A DNA stretch of 64,000 nt, taken from Tetragonia tetragonoides (taxonomy: Eukaryota; Streptophyta; Magnoliopsida; Caryophyllales; Aizoaceae). The stretch covers positions 14,787,501 to 14,851,500 of the forward strand of contig CM076144.1 in assembly GCA_038025085.1 (NCBI GenBank), read 5' to 3'. Within the stretch, counting starts at the first letter, position 1. The number at the start of each line of letters is the position of its first letter. Below are positions 35,199 to 46,249 of this stretch, one piece after another. The notes below the pieces were generated by a model, which saw only the letters and a list, made by a program, of their open reading frames with translations, searched no databases and had not been told where the DNA came from. The position numbers and the translations under genes are program-made.

Positions 35199-37478
35199 AT
35201 GGCTGACTATGGTTCTTCATTAGCAATCCTTGAAAATTTCTGCGATAAACTACAAGATGATTCTCCAATTGAATCTCAATTACAAGTGGCAATAAAAAAC
35301 AAGGTAATTCAGTCTTATCATTTTCGTTCTAGAGATGAAATTTTTGGGAACTGGGAAAAGGTGTTATGTGAGTGGTGTGAGGAACCCTATTCTTCACCAC
35401 ATAAATATAAGAAGATTGAGCCCAATTCCTTGTTTCTGATGGATGAAGATACTATGTTTCTTTTGATTGGTAGAAATGAAGTAGAGTTAGGTCCAAAACA
35501 GCAAAATATCCCAGTTGAAGGTCATGCCCATCAGCTGTTCGATAAAATGCCTGACTTAAGTACAATGGTGAAATCAGGTGTGAAAGGGGCACATAAGGTG
35601 TTTGATAAATTATCTCAAACAAAACTGATGATGCAACCTCTTAATTCTGCGGAGGAATTGCAGGTCCTGAATGCCCATAACCCATTCAATGAATTGGTTG
35701 AGCCACCGGTATATTTTAATGGAGCAGTTGAGACTAATGTCTTCAAGGTTTTTGATCCTGGATTAACAAATATCGTGTCTGAACCACCAGATGTTGAGCT
35801 AGTTACATCTATAAGAAACTGTTCGATTTTGACGTCCCTTGATACAATTGTGGAGGCCAAACATATTAATGTCCAGGAAGCTAAACATGCCAAGGTTGTT
35901 GTGGAAGCACATGACCTCAAGGAACGTATTCGTCAGGATAGTGTGTTGGAATCGGAGAGGCTGCCTTGGTGTTCTTCTATACTGGCATTACACAAACTTG
36001 GGAAATTAATGGATTACAGAGAAGTTCACAGTTGGGGTATGGTCCTAGCTTACTCTTTAAATGTCATTGATAACATGTCTTTTAGTAAAACGCAAGAACT
36101 AATTGCTAATTGTGGGTTAAAAACTTGGCTTAGCATAGCTAGTTATTTAGGAATACACACCTACTCTTTATCTGATGAGATGAAGGGTGATGCAATGGCT
36201 AGGATTGTTTTTGATCCTGGTGGATTACATAGAATTATATGTGGAGGAGTGTGGGGTCATCTATTGGTTACTGCCCTCGTGATTTTTGTTTGGTTTCTGC
36301 TGATACGTGAGTCCTTAACTAATGAAACACGTATGTTCAAGCAGCACCTTTGTGTTGATTGGTTTGATGGGTGCTGTCAAGTTGGTTCACCATGTCACTA
36401 CTTCTATGGGGTTATCCTCATGATATGGGGTAATGATAATTACTATGCACCAGGCATAACAGAAGTCATATTAAATATTGCTACTGAATGGGAGTGCCAT
36501 AAATCCTTTTCCTCTCACGCCACACAAGACATTGAGCTAGTACTTTCACACTCTTTGGAAGTATATGAATGCAGCAGGGCTGACTGTATAACTATTATAC
36601 TGAATCTGCAGGCTTCTTATGAGCTCATCATTAATGTGTATGATCTAGGAGGAATTTCCTTTCATTATACATGTTATCTTGAAGCAGGGGTACTTCAAGC
36701 CATCCCATTTGATCCAGGTGGAAGTGTAATTGTTGATGGGAATAATTTCAGGTGCAAGTGTGTTAGAAGTACGTCTCAGTTAAGCTCTCCCACAAGAATG
36801 AGTAATATATGCGGTTTTAGAATTGTTTTGCCATATGATCCTCGAGGTTTACATAAGGCAAATATTGTCATACTTTGGGATAATAATGTTTTGATCATTT
36901 TAATTGTCATGCTATGCTCTGGCCTCACTTTGCTTATGTGGGTATTTGATACCGGGAAACATATTCTCGGTATTTGTTCATGAACAAAAAGGGAATACTT
37001 TGAGCAATTTGAAAATGCAAGTGATGTTAAACGGCTGGTCAAGTGGCGTACATGTTCAAATGAGAGTACCTTTTGGGAAAGAATCGAGACCCCAAAGAAA
37101 ATTTTCCTAACCTTTGATCCTTGGGGACAAGGATCAATTGTAGGAGGGAGTATTGATGCAAGGCTGACCTATATGCAGGCTCAGGTCCTTCCGGGAGTTG
37201 AGATAGATTCTACTATGAGAAGTTCCAGTGGAAGTTGGTTCTCATATGAGAACGGTGGGTAGCGAGAATTTTCTGTAAAAGGGGATATAGGTGTTACTGG
37301 TGAGTATGAGGTGTTCCTTGATCGAAATGATCTCCGCTATAGTGGAATGTGTTGTGGGTACATGTTAATCTTCAATATCTCTCCAGGGTGCATAATTTTC
37401 GTATATGATCCTGGTGGAAACAATTATCTCCAGTTTCATAGGTGTTTCCTTGGCTGTTCGTTATCCTTGTCATCCTGA
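35199..37478 (+). pseudogene. Unknown retrotransposon protein with repeated (F/Y)DPGG boxes
   Basis: I do not recognise this protein. ATG 35199 opens MADYGSSLAILENFCDKLQD and the frame is open for 594 codons to TGA 36981-36983. The same frame then continues, open, to TAG 37260-37262 and on to TGA 37476-37478, so the ancestral product was about 759 residues. Six boxes of the form (F/Y)-D-P-(G/R/W)-(G/L) occur at about codons 185, 338, 504, 546, 639 and 736, several followed by a short hydrophobic strand. Hydrophobic segments that could span a membrane lie near codons 345-365 (LLVTALVIFVWFLLI) and 562-582 (VLIILIVMLCSGLTLLMWVF). No CCHC knuckle, no aspartic protease DSG/DTG site, no RT YVDD. 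It could be a highly diverged gag, a captured host gene, or an envelope-like protein; nothing in the sequence decides. The second stop makes this copy unlikely to work. Confidence 0.75.
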
Positions 37479-37512
37479 TCTCTATGTTGAAGCTTGAGGA
37501 CAAGCTTCTTCT

Positions 37513-37526
37513 TAAGGGGAATGCAT
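37513..37526 (+). other. Polypurine tract
   Basis: taaggggaatgcat directly before the 3' LTR. Confidence 0.65.
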
Positions 37527-37852
37527 TGTTATGAACCAGTATTTTAGTATTCTCAAATATTCTGTTATTTTTGTATTTTTGGGACTTTTAGTGAAAATAC
37601 TTGTGGTCAGTGGTATATAAACCACCCTTCTCAATTAAGAAAGCTTATGAATGAAAATACACAAAACTTCTCTCTGATTCTCTCTATCTCTTATCTCTAT
37701 GACTCTCTCTCTATCCTTAGTTTCCTTTGCTTAGTGATTTCGAGGCTTATTCTTCTGCTCTAGCCTCCTGATTATTGAGCTAGGATTGATTAATCATTGC
37801 TAATTGAAGCAATCTTAATCAATCTCAACCCAAATTATCCAGGATCGTAACA
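37527..37852 (+). repeat. 3' LTR
   Basis: Second LTR copy, preceded by the purine tract and followed by the ccccc target duplication. Confidence 0.92.
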
Positions 37853-37912
37853 CCCCCTTACCCTACCTAGACGGGAGCCTCTTTGGAGGCACTGGGGTAA
37901 TGTTAAGGTTGA

Positions 37913-39079
37913 TGAATTAGTTTCTTTGGTATTTCGGGATCCAGAATGATTTATAAGATGTGACTAGAGCTTTTCCCCCTGTCCATCAATTTTTTGGTCC
38001 TTTTCGTTCGGGTTTTGTTTCTTCAGGTCTTCTAGCAGACCCTTCGGCACACACAAGCATCTGATAATGCTGCGTGCCTCTCGTCTTCCTTCTTCTCTTG
38101 ATCCTTTTAATTTAATGTTCTCTTCAAATTTCAATTATCTGCATTTCTCAATATTGGTTTTCATTCCTCCTCCTTTCCCCCGGTCTTAAGTTGATTTGAG
38201 TTTGTTTGCAAAGAGGCATGCCGTGTAGTTGAAGATAGAGAATAAAGATATCAGCCTTTTTTGTTTCTAGTTGTAATTTCAGCCATCTAATAGCCAGTTT
38301 GCTTGGTTTGGTACTTTGGTTCCAAATGAAAACAGAAAACAAGGAAAATTAAGGCCTATTCTTGTTTATGGTTTCGTGTTATGGGAGCATTTATATGGCG
38401 GTTATACAATTTAAGGTATTTACACATCACACTATGTTCAACAAGAAAGTGACATGCTTATCCACCTAGTTTGTTCAATTCCTAAACTGAGGAAATACAC
38501 TATACAGTTTCAGATATGCTGCCTAGCTAGACTACATACGAGCAATACGAACCTTCTTTCCAAAGAGATGCTGTTTACGGAAAAGGGCACCTGAAGCATT
38601 ACCTGCTCTCTGGATCTGTGTAAGTAGGCATAAGTGAGATTGAGACTTGACTCATCTATAGTATGCAGACTTCTTAGGAGGGTCTCCCAGCTGTATAACA
38701 TACAAGTCACCAGTTTAATACTCTTTTTGAGAGCTTGGTTGGCCAAGAACCGTCTTCCAGTTCTGATAATAGCAAGTTCCCAGTTGATTTTGGGACGAAC
38801 ACATCTGAAAGACACTATGTTGAGACAGCTTTGACCTTTACCTTTGCTGTTGGATGTCATTGGTCTACTGTGCAACAAGTTAACCTAATTACTGAAGAGA
38901 TAAGTTGTTCAGTAAGGATGCATCCAGTTTCAAACAATATCATTTTGTTTGGTTTATTTACCCATTGTTAATAGGCTTTTTAACATGCATGCTTCATCAT
39001 GATTGGATTTCAACTCCGGCTATTACTACTTTTTTTTCGCCATGACATTTTGCTTTAGTGGCACTGACATCCAAGGTTG
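37913..39079. other. Intergenic DNA without a supported gene
   Basis: Moderately GC-balanced. An open stretch at 38735-38971 (plus) and its complement show no domain that I recognise. Could hold fragments of a decayed gene, given the tRNA-ligase-like exon just downstream. Confidence 0.4.
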
Positions 39080-39169
39080 ATATTTGAAGCACTTGTTCTG
39101 CTTTTATCACGATATGCACCTCATATGGCTGAAGATCTTTGGTTACGCTTGCGTACAAGCCTGTTTTGA
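39080..39169 (+). pseudogene. Leucine--tRNA ligase-like exon fragment
   Basis: The plus strand encodes IFEALVLLLSRYAPHMAEDL then WLRLRTSLF and a TGA at 39167-39169. The block LLLSxYAPHMAEELWxRLG is a hallmark of the anticodon-binding region of organellar/bacterial-type leucyl-tRNA synthetases. A GT donor-like site (aag then gtacaa) follows directly. No neighbouring LeuRS exon was found, so it is either a relic or a chance match to a short motif. Confidence 0.45.
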
Positions 39170-39814
39170 AGGTACAAATTCAAGTATTTCATTCCCTATT
39201 TTCTCTCTAGAACTCTGACATGCATAATGACCATTATTGTTATGATGCAATTCATAGTCAAATCATATCACAGTACATCCTAGAGACCAAAGGGGAAGGA
39301 GGCTGCACCAAATCCTACAATCCCCCTTCCCTGCCTACGTCACTCTAGTCTTAGCTTAAGAGAATCGTTTTCTATTGGTGGTGTTTCAGCCATGTAGTGT
39401 TGGTTTTATTGTGTTCTGTTTTGGATATAGTTTCTGTATGTGTTTTGTTCTGAAATGCCTTAAGCATGTGTATCAAACAGAACAGAAGTACAGAACAAAC
39501 CGGAAAGTAGAAACACAGTCACTGCCCTATTATGGCTTAGCAATTCAAAAACATCAAAAGAATTTTATCCCATATCCTACTTCAAGCCATCTCAGTTACC
39601 TAATGTCTCACAAATAATCTCAATTATGGAATTATCTACACAATTATAGTGAATATTCTGCATTACATTTACAACTACTTTTCTCATTTTCTTCTCAGTA
39701 ATGTATCATTATACAATTACCAAGTAATCGATTACAAAAAAAGAAAAAAACAATTATTACCGAGTAATCAGTATTGCACAATTGCTGTATGTAAGATGCA
39801 TATACCAGTGTAGT
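39170..39814. other. Intergenic DNA, 3' side of the reductase gene
   Basis: No coding region supported. It must contain the 3' UTR of the minus-strand reductase gene near 39600-39814; repeated aattac/taatcg motifs occur at 39690-39780. Confidence 0.4.
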
Positions 39815-42800
39815 TTAGAAGATATAAGGAATCATAGCCTTGACATCCTTGGGAAAATCTTCGAACTTGGACAAGTACCACTTCCTTGTTGCATAACTTC
39901 TGCCCAACAAATACAAAGCAGCCCCGGCAGTGTAGGCGAGGGAATAAGGTGTCTGAGCTATACAGGAAACACCGACAAAACCCAACACTTCAAAGAGATA
40001 ATGTGGACAAATGACTTGGTTAAACAAACCTCCCTTAGGAATCTTGTACTCTTTCTCACCCTCTTTTCTCAATGTAGAGAGGATGTAATGGTGGTAGAAA
40101 TTGCCTCCTATTCCTAGTAGAAACAACCCAACTCCTACATATTTCAGATCAATAGATGGCTCTGGAAGTTTACCCGAGAGATGTTGCGCGTATATCATGG
40201 TCACAGTGGTCAGGAAATAAGTCAAAGAAATAGCAATGGTTGCATCAAGCGTTACCCCACTACCACCAAATCTGTGAACGAACAATGCCTATCAAGTATA
40301 AACCACAATAGATTACCATTAAGAAATGTAATAAATTGTTAATGAATAACCATTAAATAGTTTCTTGGACAAAATTACATGTAAACATCACTCAATACTC
40401 AAATAACACTCTCTTACTAGTTACTACACAGTATGAATATGTATTATTTTGATAGTAAATATAGGAAAGCACAATATGTACTCATACCAACACAAGCTCA
40501 TAAGATAGTTAGGAATCTGACAATATGCATGATATCTTGGTTGAGTTTTATGGAAAGATTCTAAGATACAAAGAGAGCAAAAGAAACTTAAAGCCTCCAT
40601 GATGGGAGCTAACAAAAGAAGCAACCTCAAAGAAAAAAGATAGCCATATATAACATGCACTCGAACCCTGCTAGGACTTCTGATTTGCTGTTCTGCTGTT
40701 GGTTTCTGAGATGTATTCTCAAGGTTGGTTTAGGCTCTAAATGTTATGTACATTATATTATATAATTCTACACCCTGTATATGGTTGAAGGTGATCACAG
40801 GTGGGTTTCACCTTTTTCATCGCCTTCGGGTTAGCCTGTTTTTGCAGATGGTGGATAATGCGTTATTATTAATGATGTGGTGTTAAGGTTGGCTGGTTGT
40901 ATGATTGTTCTTTCTTCTTCTTTTTTTAATGTTACTGTATATATTACATGTGTTTTGTATTTCTAGGCATGGTAATATTACATTGATGTTCCGCCTCCTC
41001 ATACCAAATTCTATGTAGGGATATAACCAAACAGCTTCAAACTAATGACTTTTAATTGGTGATACTTTTACTTTCTACCTTAAAATGGAGGGAGGTTAAA
41101 GCATAAAAAAAATACCTCACAAGAACTCTGAAACAAGTGGGGATAAACAGGATGGGTTCAAGTTCAATCCTCTCTGTAAGTAACTTAAGCTGACCAATTC
41201 AAGCTTGCTGACGACTTGATGATTTTTTGTACAGCTGATCATGTCTCTATTGCTGGCTTGATGGCTCTCGCTTTCCTGCTGTTACTGGTCTTAAAGCTAT
41301 AGCCATCCAAAATCTCAAGCTCATGTTACTTTGTTACTGAGGACTATAAGAAACTACTTTTCAGGTTAACAGAATTTGATCAAGGCTCCTTCCCTATGAA
41401 ATTTCTTGGTATGCCATTATCCCCCTCCAGATGGTCAGAGATGAATTGCAGCTATTGTATTCTGTTCAAGTCTATTGGGTTTTTTTCAAGATCAAAAAAA
41501 GTGTAATGTTTTTTTTTTTTGGGTAAGAAGATTGGTAGACTGAACCTGAGCTACAGGGTAGGGAATAAAGCCAAGCTAGCTAAACATCTTTGGCTGTGGC
41601 TCAAAAACAGAACAACTTTTAAATTAAATGTGTGTGTATGGAGTGTACTTGAAAGATCAGAATATTGATGATGACAGCCCCACCCCTCAAATGACTGTAC
41701 TGTAGTGGGGCTGGAAAACTCCTTTGAAGATTAAGCACAAGTATGGTGATACCATTCTGCATGCAATCTGGCAAAATGGGCATTATTATTATGTTAATAA
41801 GGGGTATCATAAGGTGCTTGGTGAGGTAAACATGTTTGAAGACTAGATTTTTTTGGAACAGATTTTCTATCCCTAAACATCCTATTCACCTGTGGCTTTT
41901 ATTTTGGGAAAATTACTCACAAGGATAGACTGAACAAAATGAAGGTTCCTGTTGGCCTGTTATGGATGTCCTTTGTGTAAGCGAGCTTCTGAATCTATAC
42001 AACAGTCTTCTTCAGCTGTTCTTTTCCTTTCCAGGTTCTTGCTTTGATTAGACATGAGACTGCAGCTGCGTATCAAAGATGGCCTAACTGGATGTTGAGA
42101 CAGAAGGGATCCAGACACAGGAAACACCGAAATGGGTGTTTGCTGCACCGCTATCTGCTGCTGCTTATTACACATGGCTTGCCCGCAATACGAATACGTT
42201 TCAGAAGATTCAGACATCTCTGAGTGCTATTGTTAATCAAATTGAGTTTCATTGGAAATTAGATTATCCTTGTCACCTATAACTTTATAAGGCTGGCCTG
42301 GTGTTCTTTTGAGGTTATACGGCTTGGTTTCTAGTTTATTGTACATCCTTCCTAAAAGGTATAACATGCACTAGTGCCGCCCTTAGTCGCTTTGTATGAG
42401 ACTGAATGTTGTATTTGTTATGGTAATGAAATTTGCTATTTCTACTATCTATCCATATCAATCTATATACAAATATACATATAAGAATAGCAATACTGTT
42501 AAGAACATGAATGATCAAATAGAAAAAAGTACTGTATTGAACATGAGAAATCAGTCCTCTAAAGAGTGATGCATATATACCTCAAGGACCCTTTTGCCAA
42601 AATGAATGGCAAGAGCGGAACGAAGCAAGAGAAACCTGAGCCCTTCATTGGGGAAAATAACAAAGGAAGCAACCCCAAAGAGAGCCGCTGGCGCATAGAT
42701 AGCAAACATCCCAACTTTGCTGTCAAGTTTAATTTGTTGTTTGGGTTTGACAATGGGATTTGGATTGTTTGAGGATGGATTGGAATTCCAATTCAGAAAC

Positions 42801-42934
42801 TTTGAGTATTGCATATGTTTTCCTTTCAACTCTGACAATCCACCATTTGCTAAGGTACCAAAACTTATGAATGTCATGGCTGTAACATATATTGATGGTG
42901 GTGGTGGGAAAAGGAATGTTTGCAGCAAATCCAT
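39815..42934 (-). CDS. Steroid 5-alpha-reductase family membrane protein, two exons
   Basis: Exon 1 is 42934-42581 and exon 2 is 40288-39815, joined across a 2.29-kb GT-AG intron (gag then gtatat; gatag then GCATTG) to give 275 residues. It begins MDLLQTFLFPPPPSIYVTAM and carries several hydrophobic segments. The C-terminal half is the steroid 5-alpha-reductase C-terminal domain: VHRFGGSGV, GNFYHHYILSTLRKEGEKEY, IPKGGLFNQVICPHYLFEVL, and the family-typical end GRSYATRKWYLSKFEDFPKD then VKAMIPYIF. Family members (DET2, polyprenol reductase, enoyl-CoA reductase relatives) use NADPH to reduce C=C bonds in sterols or lipids in the ER membrane. Within the family it looks like the uncharacterised plant 3-oxo-5-alpha-steroid 4-dehydrogenase-like group rather than DET2 itself. 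Substrate unknown. No lesions seen. Confidence 0.88.
41190..42240 (+). mobile_element. Degraded LINE reverse-transcriptase relic inside the reductase intron
   Basis: On the plus strand, fragments in several frames read LADDLMIFCTADH (RT motif C region), then FDQGSFPMKFLGMPLSPSRW (the YLGxPL block), IPKHPIHLWLLFWEN and CKRASESIQ (zf-RVT-like). The order and spacing match L1-type ORF2 but every frame is broken. Antisense to the host gene. Ends not defined. Confidence 0.7.
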
Positions 42935-43335
42935 GCTTACTGCTATTCTCTATTATTTCTCTTTCTAGCAAAGTTGGGGTTAAACTAAACAGTTTGAAGC
43001 ATCAAATTGAAAGGTGATGTTAAGGTTTTACAAATGCATTTAGTTTACATGATTTGTCTTACTATGAGCATTGGGCCATAAGATGTTGATGGATAACTGT
43101 AAAGATATGTGGTAGTAGATGAGCCTCATGTTTGTTATTGGAAATGCTATAAATAGGTACAAACAAACACTTGAAGTCCTATACTACTCCCATAGCCACA
43201 AGACTGCCGGTCCTATAGGTAAAGCTAGTAGCCAAGATGGTGAGGATTTTTAAGTGTTTGGGAACTTGATGTTAGTGAGGAAATTAAAACAAAGTTCTAA
43301 GAAAATTACAAAAATTTTGAAGTTGATCTGATCTT
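42935..43335. promoter_or_regulatory. Upstream region of the reductase gene
   Basis: Expected to hold the 5' UTR and promoter for the minus-strand gene starting at 42934. No specific element can be assigned from sequence alone. Confidence 0.35.
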
Positions 43336-43924
43336 TGTTTGGTTGTAAGTGAGGAAAATTGTGGAATACTAAAAGTGTGAAAATGTCTCATGTGTAATTT
43401 GCCCATTTAGATTTCTATATACAGTTTTTCCTCAAAAACGATGAAAATCTATGGAATTATGAGGAAATTTAAAAAGAAAGTCTTTATTCAACAATGGATT
43501 TTCTACATTAACAAATCAAACAAAAGAAAACAGTGTAAATCTTCTATGTTTCTACAATCTTTATAATGATAAGGAATACTATTGAAAAGTAAATCGGTGG
43601 AAATCTACATAAAACTAAAACAGTGGGAATCTTTGCATTTTCACCTTGTTTGGTTCATCTGTATAAAGGCTGCAGAAATGTAGGAGATTTACACAATTTT
43701 CTTCTGTTTGGTTTGTTATTGTACATTGTAGCAAACATATTGTAGAATAAATGTTTTCTTTTTAGATTTCCTCATCTTTCCTCACATTTCCATAGATTTT
43801 CCATCGTTTCTTAGAGGAAAAATACGGTTTTCTAATGGGCAAATTAAATTGTAATTGAGATATTTGTTCAAATGTCCGTAGATCTTTTAAATTTTCCACT
43901 GCTTTCCTTAGTAACAATCAAATA
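43336..43924. mobile_element. Foldback element, long imperfect inverted repeat
   Basis: The left arm (about 43336-43555) and the reverse complement of the right arm (about 43685-43924) share blocks in the same order: gttgtaagtgaggaaa/gttactaaggaaa, aatttgcccattag, tttttcctc, acgatggaaaatctatgg, atgaggaaat, aaaaagaaa, ttattc, aacaaac. About 590 bp in total with a unique centre near 43560-43680. No coding capacity. Transcribed, it would form a long hairpin. Confidence 0.7.
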
Positions 43925-45239
43925 ACAACAAATTTAAAGATTTTTATAGTATTCTCTAGTTTTACTTCATTTTGCTCATTAACATGAAGTTCCTAAACAC
44001 ACTCTATTGTTTCAAACCTTTATCATATATATAGACCTTCCTCTTATGCCTTAATCGAGCAGCATATATACTGTTATAACTAGGGTTGTTCATAATCTGG
44101 TCCGAACCGGACCTGAATAGACCATAATTATTCGAACCGGAATCTAACCAGTCTGGATTTCGGGGTGCAAGAAAATCTGATTCCGGTTCAGGTCTTATTC
44201 CGGGTTGAACCCGGAATTTCCGTTCTAGACCGGACTCGCAAAAAAAAAAATAAAAAAAAAAAATTAAAACGTTACTTAGTACTTGCAGAAACTAGCACCA
44301 AATTGTACGTGATCATTACATAACACGCGAATAAAAATATTATTGTGGTAACATACACGTATCTCTCACTGCATGAAAATAATTGAATTTGACATAAAAG
44401 TAAAATAAATATCAATAACACTTGACGTGGTGTTACTAGGATGCTCGTACTTGGAGGACAATATAGCCCAATATGTAAAAAAAAAAAAAAAAAAAAAAAA
44501 AACTTGAATAAGACCAACTAAAAGCTTTAATAAAAAATTTTAAAAAATTATAGAACAAAAGCTAAAATAGAATTCAGGCCTTTAAAGTCTAAAACCGGAT
44601 CAGACCAGATTTTTCAGGTTTGGCTCGGTTTGGAACAGAATTATTCTGGTTCAGGTCTGTCTTTTTCGTTAATTCCGGTTCAAGTCCATTCCAGTTCCAC
44701 TCTATTCTGATTCCAGTTTAGACCGGTGCACCTTTAGCTCCAACCCATCTCAAGCATATTAGCATGTGGTTGGATGAAATGGGCCAAATTGAGATGTATA
44801 ACACACGCTCAAATCCCATGTCACCGTAACCAACTTAAACGAGAGCTCAACTATTGATGCCTGTAAATTTTGCTGAGACGAAATTGAGACTGGTAATGTA
44901 GAGATAAGCTTAGTACCTTTATGATGAAAGGTACATACAACTACTAGCATATCCTCTTATCGTAATACCTTATAGTTGCCTAATACTAATATAGATCCTC
45001 CTTCTGACGGCCTAAACCCTAGAGTATTAGCCAGTGCATCTCCTTTGTATGGGTCCAAATAGTTCAGCCAATATTAGGGCACGATATATGGACTTTCTTA
45101 TTGACCCAAATCGGGACTAAATTATAGGTGTGGTGTAGTCTTTAAATGGTCCGACTCAATCTTCTTTTGTAAGTAAGGAAGGTTACTCTTAGGCTAGCCT
45201 ATTTGATCAAGATAAAGGCACAAGAGCAAGTAGTCAAAC
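43925..45239. other. Gene-free region with a CCGG/GGTTC-rich repeat
   Basis: 44080-44245 and 44580-44720 are rich in gaaccgg/ccggttc and flank AT-rich DNA with two poly-A runs (44240-44265, 44478-44502). The ends tagggttgttca and (complement) taaaggtgcacc weakly resemble hAT-type termini, but no 8-bp duplication is seen. No genes. Confidence 0.4.
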
Positions 45240-45243
45240 AATT

Positions 45244-45390
45244 TAAGGGGAAGGGGGTAAGAGGTAAGAGAAACCTCCAAATGCCTCTAGTGGTATTTAA
45301 AGCGGGCACGAGGTAAGGGGATCCTCCAAATACCTCTAGTGGGACTTGAAAGGGGAAGAAGGTAAGAGGTAAGGGGAACCTTGATAGTAA
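45244..45390. repeat. Imperfect tandem repeat, unit near 57 bp, about 2.5 copies
   Basis: Unit contains aggtaaggggatcctccaaa then tacctctagtgg; copies begin near 45268, 45310 and 45368. Encodes nothing. Confidence 0.65.
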
Positions 45391-45578
45391 GGGAAAACCA
45401 CCAAGGGGAGAATACCACAAGGACCAACCTATGTATGTTAAGGTGTTGAATCTAGAGACTTCTTTGGTATTTTCATATAGCCTAATAGAATACATGGGTT
45501 CAGATGCTGGTGGAAAGTGAGGAAGACCTACAACCATACAATTGGGCTCGCCTCTCTCACCCTAATCTGATAAACTTA

Positions 45579-45800
45579 GGCCCTGTTCTTTTCGTCGATT
45601 CCATGCTGCATTCCGTTCCGTTCCGTTCCAATCCGTTCCGTTCCGTTCCACGCCGCATTCTGTACTTCATTTTGTCTCACATATTTTTGAATTATCCGCG
45701 CCGCGCCATTCCGTTCCGTTCCGTTCCAATCCGTTCCGTTCCGTTCCGTTCCGTTCCGTTCCTCACCGTCCCGCACCATTCCGTTGAAGAGAACAGGGGC
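45579..45800. mobile_element. Tourist-type MITE with internal TTCCG repeats
   Basis: Ends GGCCCTGTTCTTTTC and (complement) GCCCCTGTTCTCTTC form a terminal inverted repeat, flanked on both sides by TTA (45576-45578, 45801-45803), as in PIF/Harbinger MITEs. The centre is two runs of ttccg pentamers in the same orientation around tgtacttcattttgtctcac. A related nested pair lies at 59985-60359. Confidence 0.88.
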
Positions 45801-46249
45801 TTACTCAAAATAAAACTGAAATAAGTATATATTTTTCTTTTCCTCTCAAATCAGACTAGTAGATCCAAATGTGCGAGATATCTAATCTTAATTAGCCATA
45901 AGATCGCCTCAAACAAGCTCATTTGAGGCTCCAACCCGTCTTCTAAGATTTAGACTGACCTATCTCTGATCAACCGCTATTACCTCTACAACTCTAACCC
46001 AACCCCATTAGAATACCCTTTTCTTTTTTCTTTTCCTTTTCTTTTATTTTAATTTTCCCAAATACAAACCATATCTTTCATAACGGCTAGGGACCTCCAA
46101 TAATTTAATACTCCTATCCTATACTTCATTCAAGTTTTGCAATAATTATGTTGCTAACCCAACCCAATGATATTTCCATCTTGATAAGCATTAACCAAAA
46201 AGATTCCTCCCAAACGACTCCACACGGTTCCACCCACCACCACCGTCTT

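Larger units (their letters stand above)
34830..37852 (+). mobile_element. Compact LTR retrotransposon with a single unknown reading frame
   Basis: LTRs at 34830-35157 (328 bp) and 37527-37852 (326 bp) start TGTTATGAACC and end GATCGTAACA. By eye they differ at about four substitutions and one or two short indels. A 5-bp duplication ccccc flanks the element (34825-34829, 37853-37857). A tRNA-Met primer site follows the 5' LTR and a purine tract precedes the 3' LTR. The 2.37-kb interior is filled by one ancestral frame of about 759 codons (35199-37478) now holding two stops. I recognise no gag, protease, integrase, RT or RNase H. It would be mobilised in trans. Confidence 0.92.
34745..37912 (+). 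mobile_element. SINE-like repeat split by an LTR retrotransposon
   Basis: Removing the LTR element and one ccccc copy joins gggctgcgtacaaccga with ccccccttaccctacctag and gggagcc..ggcactggggtaatgtt. This string is characteristic of a widespread plant SINE body (Au/TS-like), recognised from general familiarity. The tRNA-like head would be about 34765-34805 (tggtagagtaattga) but is weak. The coordinates include the inserted LTR element. Medium-low confidence. Confidence 0.4.

Noticed and set aside
35199..37478. Envelope gene of an endogenous retrovirus-like element
   Set aside because: Two hydrophobic segments are not enough; there is no signal peptide, no furin-like site and no gag-pol upstream.
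38510..38971. Small genes on either strand
   Set aside because: Open by chance; no recognisable domain, no splice context, and both strands open equally.
45504..45824. Arg/Ser/Val/Pro and Asn-Gly-Thr-Glu-Arg repeat proteins, also at 59927-60362
   Set aside because: Frames through the TTCCG/CGGAA pentamer arrays of MITEs; no other coding evidence.
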